In this document: in pieces, positions 1 to 8,400 of the stretch | Numbering within the stretch: the first letter of the stretch is position 1 | Layout: every line of letters begins with the position of its first letter | Assembly: GCF_009601685.2 (NCBI RefSeq) | Contig: NZ_CP045701.2 | Coordinates: 4,278,001-4,342,000 of the forward strand | Length of the DNA: 64,000 nt | Direction of reading: 5' to 3' | Origin: Pseudomonas brassicacearum | GTDB taxonomy: Bacteria > Pseudomonadota > Gammaproteobacteria > Pseudomonadales > Pseudomonadaceae | The notes under the pieces: generated by a model | Told to the model about the DNA's origin: nothing | The model's database searches: none | The model's input: only the letters and a program-made list of their open reading frames with translations | Translations under genes and position numbers: made by a program

Positions 1-1
1 C

Positions 2-166
2 ATTGGAAGACCGCAAGATCCACAGTCTATCCATGAACCGTTTAACTTGCGGATCGCAAGCTGGTCGCGCGAACTGGGGCCGTTCGAGCCGACCGTCAAC
101 GCAGCCCCGGGTCAGGCGCCGCTGAGGTTTGGAAGCCGGCTAAGCGGAACGCCGTACTTTGTGTAG
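2..166 (+). other. open frame entering from the left edge, possible gene 3' end
   Basis: A plus-strand frame is open from the window edge to a TAG at 164-166 (about 54 codons). It could be the 3' end of a gene starting outside the window, converging on the amidohydrolase gene with about 55 bp overlap. I recognise no domain in it. A second plus-strand frame is open from position 3 to about 122, so openness alone is weak evidence. Confidence 0.2.
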
Positions 167-1857
167 AACTGCAACAGACGGTTCCGGACAGCATCGCCCT
201 CGCGTAGGCCCAAAAATCGAGCTGCGTTCTGACTAAACAACCGACCCATTTGGGTTGCGTCTAGCCTGACGTAGTTCCGGAAGAATGCCTCAACTCGTTT
301 TGTATACCCCTCATAAGCAGGGTCTGCCCCAAGCATCAGCCAGTCGGAACCAAAAAGGAGATGTTCACAAGCAGGATCGAACTCTTTGATCCATCGATTG
401 ATCATGTTGCCGTACTTGGAAAGTTGCTCCGCTGATTGTCCGACAATCTCCGTCAAAAAACTGATGTCCGCGAATACGGGGGCGCCGACATGCCCCTTGA
501 GGTAGCGGCCTAGTTCCCACTCCCAGCTACCTTCTGGCATTGGAACTCCTTTCGCCGATGCCGATTCGGCATTGAAGCTTCCAAAGTGCGCCAGATTGAC
601 GTGTAGTGTCGGCCAACGTTTGAATACTTCGATCCAGTACGCGGGATCAGCTCGTTTTCCATAGTCCTTGTTTGAGCCATTGCTGTTGTTTGCGTGCGCG
701 ATCACACATGCATTCTGGTTCGTGCAGAATTCGAAGAGACGCTCCATAGCAGAATCAATCTTCTTACCCACCACCAGCGAACCCCTTACTGGTTTCGGTG
801 AGCAACTACTGTAGATCCCATCATCCTCTGCTGAACTAGCGATTTCGTGAATAATGGGCAGATCGGGATATGTCTGACATTGGTCGTTGTTGCCAATCGC
901 CCGAAAGCCCATAGGTGGATAAAGCTTTACGCCTAGAAACCCCTCGTCGCGGATGGCGCGCTGAACAAGCTGGAGCGGGTCAAACTGCGGCGCTTTGCCC
1001 AGATCGTGAGCCACCTGACGCAAAGGATCAAAGGCGACGTAGCCATGTACGACGGGACCACTTGTGCGTCGGGCCAGCCGCCCCATAATCGTGACCTGAT
1101 CCGGCAGCGATGTACCGTCCACGTACTGTCCAAGCCAGTAGTCGTAGTCGATCAAAGCCGGACACAGGAGTAGGGGGAGGAATGCTTCGCGTCGATAGTC
1201 ATTCGCCAACTGCTCCGACAGGACATAGCGATAGCGGGTAAACAACGCAAACCAGCGCAGGAGAATTCCTAAATCAAAACGGGATCGATAAGCTTTTTCG
1301 GCTACGGCATGGGCCTCTACTGGAGAAAGCTCGCCGTCGCTGACGCTGAGTTCTGTCTCTTCCGCTGCAGCAAATAGTGCAGAACGTGCTTTTCGGATGC
1401 TAGACGCGGGCATGTCGCCAGAGACAGCGACAGTTCCGTCGGCCACCATCTGTGTCAACGCATCAATAACAGCGGCCTCGTTAGCCGCATGATCGGCATT
1501 CCGAGCCTCGGCTGGCGCAACCTTATCTAGCACGTTCATTTCCTGCACTGCGGTAGGAGCACGTGTGCTTCCTACAATCCAAAGTAAAATAGCAATAACC
1601 CCATCAAGCACGTCCGGGTCTTCAATATCCAGCACCCGAACAGCCTCTTTGGGATAGGCCTCCGCCACAACAATTTTGAGAAAACGCACAGAGGGTAAAT
1701 CGCTTCCGTTGAACAAATGGCAGTGAACGTCTATCAGCGACGTGGAGGGCACAGGAAAGTTGACATTCGGACGATCACGCCACCAGTCGCATCCGGTCGG
1801 CAAGAGCACACATGAAGCCAATCCTGCACCACCAATGATGAGGTCTCGACGCTTCAT
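112..1857 (-). CDS. amidohydrolase-fold lipoprotein
   Basis: A 581-residue protein of the metal-dependent amidohydrolase superfamily (Amidohydrolase_2-like). The N-terminus has an RR pair, a hydrophobic stretch and a lipobox ending at Cys23 (LPTGC), so export and lipid anchoring are expected. The metal-site signature is visible: DVHCH (His45, His47), a GVKLYPP segment with Lys311 as a possible carboxylated bridging lysine, His388 in VIAHAN, His424 in NLAHFG and Asp505 in FGSDW. An insertion of about 200 residues between the HxH motif and Lys311 is long for the family. It starts 25 bp downstream of the subtilase stop on the same strand, so it probably ends the same transcript. The substrate is unknown. 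The fold is quite sure; partnership with the proteases is inferred from synteny only. Confidence 0.8.
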   Translation of the reverse strand: MKRRDLIIGGAGLASCVLLPTGCDWWRDRPNVNFPVPSTSLIDVHCHLFNGSDLPSVRFLKIVVAEAYPKEAVRVLDIEDPDVLDGVIAILLWIVGSTRAPTAVQEMNVLDKVAPAEARNADHAANEAAVIDALTQMVADGTVAVSGDMPASSIRKARSALFAAAEETELSVSDGELSPVEAHAVAEKAYRSRFDLGILLRWFALFTRYRYVLSEQLANDYRREAFLPLLLCPALIDYDYWLGQYVDGTSLPDQVTIMGRLARRTSGPVVHGYVAFDPLRQVAHDLGKAPQFDPLQLVQRAIRDEGFLGVKLYPPMGFRAIGNNDQCQTYPDLPIIHEIASSAEDDGIYSSCSPKPVRGSLVVGKKIDSAMERLFEFCTNQNACVIAHANNSNGSNKDYGKRADPAYWIEVFKRWPTLHVNLAHFGSFNAESASAKGVPMPEGSWEWELGRYLKGHVGAPVFADISFLTEIVGQSAEQLSKYGNMINRWIKEFDPACEHLLFGSDWLMLGADPAYEGYTKRVEAFFRNYVRLDATQMGRLFSQNAARFLGLREGDAVRNRLLQFYTKYGVPLSRLPNLSGA

Positions 1858-1882
1858 TTTCCTTCCTCCTGGGTTTCATTCC

Positions 1883-3946
1883 TTAATCCGGGATGCGTGC
1901 ACGCATAATGAGTTCAGCGATATCTGTAAGTGGTAACTCGATTTCTTCGGGAGGGGACACAACCTCAAGTTCCGCACCGTTGAGTCGATATTCTGATACG
2001 AAGCGCAGTTTCCCCGCCTTGGGATCGGCTGCGACGCAAGGCTCTTCCACCTTTCCCTCAGCACCTGTGTTTCGGCCCGCGAAAAGCCAAAAACCGCCGC
2101 CTCCGCGTTTCAGTGACCAAACGGCGTCCACACCACGAGTAACGCTTGGGGGATCTGCAGCACACCGGACGCCAGTCAGCCTAGTGGCACGTCCCAAGAG
2201 CGCTCTGGGCTGCTCACCGCGTATCGCGACGTAGTCGTCAAACATGTACAAGGCTTTCGGAATATTTAGAGTGACTCGATATGCAGTCTTGCCGTAGTCA
2301 TCGGGGTGCATCAAGTCGCCGCTGATAACCAGACGCGTCTTGAGTATGGGGGGGGTGGCTTTAGGAGCGAGTGAACGAATCAAAGATGCGGCAAACGTGA
2401 CGATCGGAGTCGCCTGGGACGTGCCGCTCAATGGAGTCTGTGTTGGAGAACTGTCCAACCAGGAATACAGCTGACAACCCGGCGCCGCGATGTCGACTGT
2501 CTTGGGACCAAAGTTGCTAAAAGGCGTCAAGCGACCATCGCCACCGATCGCCGCGACGGTCACCACATTTTCCTTCTGGAGTGCTCCCATCGCAGCCGGA
2601 TAGGTGTCTCCGGAGACGCTATGGGATCGATTCCCTGCTGCCACTACAAAGAGCGTATTGGTGCCAAACTTGAACATACCGTCAAACGCAGTGGCAATGT
2701 CAGGAGAAACGTTGCCATCGTATGAGATGCTCATATTGACGATGCGGTTGTCTTCCGGAACGCCGAGATAGCCTCTAAGGGTTTCCACCGTGCCGCTGGC
2801 TAAGGCTCGATCGCCATCGGATACATTCAGGACAATTAGTCGCGCCCAGACATCCGTATAGCTGGAGTCTCGCCTCGCCTCGGCAAAGCCAGGTCCGCCT
2901 AGAGCTAATCCAGCAACGTGGGTGCCGTGGCCCTGTGCAGGCGACGCATACGAACTATTCGTGAGAATCGGCCAATACGGACGGCCGATGATGATCTTGC
3001 GTGCAATGGTGCTTGCACTATCGCCTTGAAAAAATCGTTTCGCGAAGGGACTTCCGATGAACGGGTCCGACTCGCCATTCCCCAAGGCGACACCGCGAAA
3101 TCCATTATCGACAATGATTACACTGGATTGCCCCGGAAATATCTCTAATGCCCGTTGGCGCTTCCGGGAAAACGCAAGAGCCGCCTGAACTTGCACAGCG
3201 TCAAATGGAGGGCCGGACGGGATGCAATCAGCTTTTCCAGAGGCGATACCACCCTGAGCATCCTCCTCGATAGGAAGCACGATCTCGCCGACCAACTCCT
3301 CAACAGTGCGTGCTTTAGTTTTTGGATCAGCTTCGACCAAGGCTTTGAACTTTGCCCGAAACTCATCCACATCCGTCGTAGGTATGACCTGAACCGCGGC
3401 CGTTAAGTGACCACCTGCCAACATATCACCGGGCTGCAACTGCTTCAGTTTGGTAGCGGGTGCGCCGAAGAACTCTTCCAATTCCCGCCTTGTAGCGTGG
3501 CCTCCCGTCAGGCGCGTATAGACCTTGTCGGCAGAGTCATTCTTGCCAACAATTGTTGTTACACCTGCCGGTGAATATCTGACATATAAGCACGATGGCC
3601 AGTACAGGGTGCGCGCTTCTTCGCCGATAGGCATATCGGGCGCGATGTGTGTGCCATTTAAACGAAGAAACTCCTCGTAGTATTCAGACCTTACCGATCC
3701 GCATCGACGCGTGATGATCTCATTAGGAGTCTGGGTGATGTCGACATCGAAGTTTGCAGCATCCAATTGTGCTGGCTGCGTATTGGCGGCCACAAAGCGA
3801 ACCACATCGCCACTGACATCTTGGTTCACCGCGCGAAGCAGCACCGAGGGCTGGCTCAAATCTTGGGCAATTGCGGAGCTGGGCGCTAACGCTGCAGCGA
3901 TGGCAGCGATGTAACCCCACGTCCGAGGTTGTCGGCACTCAATCAC
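1883..3946 (-). CDS. secreted subtilisin-like (S8) serine protease
   Basis: A 687-residue subtilase. Residues 1-28 look like a signal peptide ending AIAQ. Residues of about 30-270 form a large N-terminal region that I do not recognise and that could be a propeptide or a targeting domain. The catalytic triad is readable: Asp280 (VIIVDNGFRG), His343 (GHGTHVAG) and Ser510 (SGTSQATP), with the oxyanion Asn in VVAAGN near residue 439. About 150 residues follow the catalytic domain. The start codon overlaps the 3' end of the trypsin-like gene by 8 bp, which suggests translational coupling. A pair of an S1 and an S8 protease in one transcript suggests a proteolytic cascade or activation of one by the other, but this is inference. 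Confidence 0.88.
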   Translation of the reverse strand: MIECRQPRTWGYIAAIAAALAPSSAIAQDLSQPSVLLRAVNQDVSGDVVRFVAANTQPAQLDAANFDVDITQTPNEIITRRCGSVRSEYYEEFLRLNGTHIAPDMPIGEEARTLYWPSCLYVRYSPAGVTTIVGKNDSADKVYTRLTGGHATRRELEEFFGAPATKLKQLQPGDMLAGGHLTAAVQVIPTTDVDEFRAKFKALVEADPKTKARTVEELVGEIVLPIEEDAQGGIASGKADCIPSGPPFDAVQVQAALAFSRKRQRALEIFPGQSSVIIVDNGFRGVALGNGESDPFIGSPFAKRFFQGDSASTIARKIIIGRPYWPILTNSSYASPAQGHGTHVAGLALGGPGFAEARRDSSYTDVWARLIVLNVSDGDRALASGTVETLRGYLGVPEDNRIVNMSISYDGNVSPDIATAFDGMFKFGTNTLFVVAAGNRSHSVSGDTYPAAMGALQKENVVTVAAIGGDGRLTPFSNFGPKTVDIAAPGCQLYSWLDSSPTQTPLSGTSQATPIVTFAASLIRSLAPKATPPILKTRLVISGDLMHPDDYGKTAYRVTLNIPKALYMFDDYVAIRGEQPRALLGRATRLTGVRCAADPPSVTRGVDAVWSLKRGGGGFWLFAGRNTGAEGKVEEPCVAADPKAGKLRFVSEYRLNGAELEVVSPPEEIELPLTDIAELIMRARIPD

Positions 3947-4931
3947 GGCAGGGTGACCTCCCCGCGTTGCGATTCACACCACAGACCGCGCCGGCTCGCG
4001 TCTGATTTCTTGCAGCCCAATCGCTTGCCCAACTCCTGAATCCGGCGTTTCCGAGCGCTGCAATACGGGATATCAGGTCGAATCCCTGATCCGGACGCCG
4101 CTCCATGGCCACTGCCGAATTCACTCCAATCACTCGACGCCGGCCTGCTACGGACTCCGTGCTGGCACCAGAGAAGAGAGGTCCTCCTGAGTCGCCCGGA
4201 CATACTGCAGGACCACGTCCGTTGTCCGATCGAATCATCAAGTAGCCAAGACTGCTCGGCACCGTGCCAGCTGCCGCGTCGATGCTGCCGTCTCCGATTC
4301 TCAAAAGATGATCCGATGGTTCCCAATCCAGTTGGCCGTCGATCACTCGTAGGTCTGAGCATCCGTATCCGGTCATGAGGACTGGGGCTCCGTGTGGCAC
4401 TCTTGTCTCCGCGTCTAGTACCTCGAACTCCAGGTTGGCTATAGACATCGGCACGGGGCCACGATAATCAATGGAGCACAAGGCGTAGTCCTCACTGCCT
4501 CGCGGGCTGCGAAACTTTGGCTCCCGAGCAAGGTACGCTGGATGGATCTCGCAGGTCAGTTCCGCTTGCCGGCCATCCACCGAGAGCAGGGCCTTGCGCG
4601 AAGTCATACCCAGCGGATTATCGACGCAATGGGCAGCAGTAAGAACAACCTTCGGGCCGACCAAGGTGCCGGTGCAAGTAGGTGCACGGTCGCTCGAGGT
4701 ATTTGGCCTAGGAATTTTTGCTAAGACGAGGGTCTTCCAGTCGCTTAGACTGACGGTGACTCCGTTCGAGAGCGTTACCTCACCTTGAGGTAATACATCA
4801 GTGGCCAGTTGGAATTCAACGACCTCATTCGGATTCGTAGTCTCTTGGCCTTCTGACTCCCCCGGCTGCGAAGCAGCATGGGGGATTTGCATAGAGATCA
4901 AGAGAAACATCCCGGTTAGCCAGTTTTTCAT
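3939..4931 (-). CDS. secreted trypsin-like (S1) serine protease
   Basis: A 330-residue chymotrypsin-fold protease. A signal peptide covers about residues 1-21 (ending HAAS). The triad is intact: His101 in LTAAHC, Asp148 in SEDYAL and Ser248 in GDSGGP. Several cysteines suggest disulfides and an extracytoplasmic site. Residues 22-65 before the protease domain could be a propeptide. The minus-strand context is a possible small ORF upstream and the subtilase directly downstream, overlapping by 8 bp. Bacterial S1 proteases are less common than S8 proteases. The role is unknown. Confidence 0.88.
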   Translation of the reverse strand: MKNWLTGMFLLISMQIPHAASQPGESEGQETTNPNEVVEFQLATDVLPQGEVTLSNGVTVSLSDWKTLVLAKIPRPNTSSDRAPTCTGTLVGPKVVLTAAHCVDNPLGMTSRKALLSVDGRQAELTCEIHPAYLAREPKFRSPRGSEDYALCSIDYRGPVPMSIANLEFEVLDAETRVPHGAPVLMTGYGCSDLRVIDGQLDWEPSDHLLRIGDGSIDAAAGTVPSSLGYLMIRSDNGRGPAVCPGDSGGPLFSGASTESVAGRRRVIGVNSAVAMERRPDQGFDLISRIAALGNAGFRSWASDWAARNQTRAGAVCGVNRNAGRSPCRD

Positions 4932-4982
4932 GGGGTCCTTCCTTGCCTGCTGATCTGTCTTACTCTGTAAACCGCATTCTGG

Positions 4983-5228
4983 TCACTTGTTGCGTCCCTT
5001 CCGTGTGCAGCCCCGACCCATCTCCAGTGATGCGCTGGCCAAGTAGGCATCACCTCGTTGTAGATAGTAGCAGCGGTCCGCGGTTACGTAGCAGATGTCA
5101 AAGGTCTGATGAGCAATAAACACGATATCGATTTCGTCTTCATTGACCATGCTTCCGCAATGCGCGATCGAGCTGTCCACCCACTCCTGTTCCCCGCTCC
5201 TACTGCCAGGGCCGGTAGGCTTAGACAT
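4983..5228 (-). CDS. small hypothetical protein upstream of the protease pair
   Basis: A possible 81-residue protein (MSKPTGPG start; a TTG start at 5252 would add 8 residues). It contains EDEIDIVFIAHQTFD and a tyrosine/cysteine-rich middle, no signal peptide and no domain I recognise. It ends 51 bp before the trypsin-like gene on the same strand, so it could lead the operon. An overlapping plus-strand frame at 5109-5378 is less protein-like. No strong ribosome binding site is visible for either. Support is only moderate. Confidence 0.35.
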   Translation of the reverse strand: MSKPTGPGSRSGEQEWVDSSIAHCGSMVNEDEIDIVFIAHQTFDICYVTADRCYYLQRGDAYLASASLEMGRGCTRKGRNK

Positions 5229-5469
5229 ACGCGCGATGGGTTGCGGCCTCAATTGCAGGGTCCCAACAGCATGTTAACTTCGCTGTGCCGAGCAGGCTGC
5301 TGCACTTCACGAGTCCTCGGGCATGGATGTGGCGATGAATGGCGATATAAAGCTATTCTCGCGGTCGACAGTCCTTAACAACCACGTCTGTTCTGGCGTG
5401 GCGTAGATACGCTGCACACTTCTGAAGGTACGGACATCACAACGCCATGACAGCCAGGGAAGCTAGACC

Positions 5470-8400
5470 ATGAGTATCGACGTAACTGCACCAGCGCCGG
5501 GGGCTTTCTCAGAAAGCGACACGTGCACGATTGAGATTTCACCCTCCGGCTACCTAGAGCAGATACTTGATCGAGAGCTCAAGCTCACCCTACACGGCAT
5601 CGAGCTGGGGTCCGAGCGAGATGACTCCATGCGTCAACTCACCGACACTGCGGCGACGCTTTACGATGGCCGCATTCTGCGCGAGCTCATACAGAACGCT
5701 TACGACGGAGCTGGTGGAGGTGTCGATGCCCATATCCTGGTGAAGCTTGATCTTTCCTCCGCGCCTCACGCTATGCTGGACGTCTGCAACACTGGCAGCG
5801 GTTTCTCCCGGGCCGATGTCGATTCAATCGTGAATCCGGCAAGAAGCAGAAAGCAGCCCGGAAACTCCATTGGCCACAAAGGACTTGGATTTCGCAGTGT
5901 TACGTTGATCAGCCATGATCCTCAGATCTACTCATCTCAAGCTGACAATAAGGCAGCGCAGTTCGACGGGTTCTGCTTTCGATTTGCTGATGAGCAGGCC
6001 CAACGCGAGCGACTTCTGCACCTAGCCGAACCCGACCTTGCGGAAAGGGCGGTCGGCAAGACTCACAGCTTGCAACTGCCGCTCGTGATAAATAGCTTCC
6101 CCGATGACATACAGGACTATGCATCGCATGGATTTGCGACAGTGATAAGGCTGCCGTTGACCGACCGTATGGCCGCCTCTCGCATGGAAAAAGAATGGCA
6201 GTCACTTTTTGATGAGCGTGCCCCGCTTAATCTCTTTCTACCTAAGCTCACCAAGCTCGTATTTGAAAAAATTGACCCGGACGGCACTACTTCGCGTCGA
6301 GAGTTAACGCGTCGTCGATACCCTCTGAATCGACCGCTGAAAATTGACAACCTTGAGATAGAAGAAATCGTTGTCGACAATCGGTCGTATTTATTCATCA
6401 GTCGCGCCGTCGATCAGATGCGATTTTTAAGAGCTGTAGACGCGGCTGTCGAACAACGTCATAAAGTTGAGAGGTGGCGAAATTGGACAGGCGCGCCCAC
6501 GGTCAGCATCGCGATCCCCCTAGGGTTCGAGGTTCCGGAGGGGCGTTACTATGCTTTCTTACCCATGGAAACCCCCTGTCCTTTCAACGGTCATTTGGAC
6601 GCTCCGTTTTTCCCAGACCCAGACCGTAAGGGCTTAAGTCTGGACAACGCCCTTAATCAAGAATTGGTCAAGGTTGCAGCAGAGATGTGCATTGACCTGA
6701 TATACGGTGTAGCTGCTGCCAATATCAATCTTGTCTCATACGTGCACGCCGCTGTGGACGCCATCACATGGGCGCCGGCAGACCACGTCTTGACTGCGTT
6801 TCAGGCTAAAGGGCTCGCGCACGAAACGCTCCCACTTCCAACAATGAGCCCACCTGGCAGCGATGCAAGATGGGCAACCCTTGACCATGTTTTTGACTGG
6901 CAAGACGACCAATACAAATCTCTGCGTGCGACTTGGATTGCCAAGGTTACAGGCGAATTTTTGCTGCGACGCAAACTGGGAGCTAGGCGAGTTGCCGCCT
7001 TGCGCAGCCTTGCTGATGATGTGGGGCTTCCGCTTGAGCCGGAGAACGACCGCCTCGCAAAGTGGGTACCGTTACTCGCTGCCGACCTTGAACGCCAACG
7101 CAAAGCAACAGCCGCGAATTGGGAGGATTTCTATACTGACCTAAGCGTGCGCAAGGACATCCTTGAGCAGCTTCGAGGCAAACCCATTTTTAGAAACGAA
7201 GCTCGCAAACTTGTGAGAGCCGAAGGAGCTAAATCCGTAGCGGGAGAACCAGTTCAGTTTTTCATCAATGCCGACCCTGGGCGTGTCACCAAGAAGAAAA
7301 AACGCCTGGATGACGCCGGTGTTTTTCCTCCAAGCTGCATAACCAAGGGGCTCGAGTTCGCCGACCCGACGCTTGCCTGGTCTGCGGATGTGGTCACGGC
7401 GTTCGTTAATGCAGGACTTGCTTCCGAGTTTCGTCTCATCAACTTGGTTTCAAGATTGGGAACACTCCTCGGAACTCGCCCTCGCGCACGCGACGCTTTG
7501 TCAGTGCTTACCTGGGCCTTCAGAACATGGAAGCAAAATCGCACCCCGGACTTCGACGAGGCCCTTCAGACCGCAGGACTCTGGGTTCCCTTGGCCAGCG
7601 GCGGAATTGGCAAAGCGAGCCTCGCTTATTTCTCAGCAGGATGGCGCGACACGCTAGGTAATTTGCTCACTGACCTCTGTAAAGAGGCAAGCCACGACAA
7701 GCAGATTGCCGGAATCGCAAAGACGATGCTTCCTGATTGGAACGAATGGAATACCGGCCCAGGGCAAAGTGCTCAAGACTGGCGGGACTTTTTGAAAATC
7801 GCTGGCGTACGGGACGGACTTCCCTGGAGCAAAGGCGCCGCTGTACGAATGGACTCACCAGCCTGGCAAAGCTTGAGGTATGGTTTTTTACCAACACAGA
7901 ATTTCGAGCTTGAGCTGGGAATTTGCTGGCGCAAAGCCGTCGCTCAGTCACGAGACCTCGGCTACCAAAGCGGTGACTACGTTACGAATGGCGTACCCTA
8001 CCTATACGGCCAGGCGAGCTACGACACAATGAACGGGGCTGCCCGCTTGGCATACGGGCGACTGATTATCCACGCGCTCACAAAGATTCCAGCCGAAGCT
8101 ATGGTGACAACGCTCTCCCGACGCGGCGTCCGTTCCGACTACATTCACTGGCCTAGCGCCATCGCCGCTTTTCTGAAGTCGACTGCTTGGATTCCCGCGT
8201 CGGCGGGCGACGATTTCGAAGGGTTAACTTTAGGTCAGTGCTGGTTAGGCAGCAGGAGTGACATACCTCGTTTCGTACCGCGGCCGGAGCGCATGGTACG
8301 AGAGCTGATAGAAAACAACCGCTACCTTCAAGAGATGTTGTCCGGCAAATTGAATGTACCTGCTTGGTCGGACCCAAAAAGTGCACCCCGACGTATTGCC

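Noticed and set aside
5109..5378. Plus-strand frame of 89 codons between the protease block and the sacsin-like gene
   Set aside because: It overlaps a more protein-like minus-strand frame, has no ribosome binding site and no recognisable motif.
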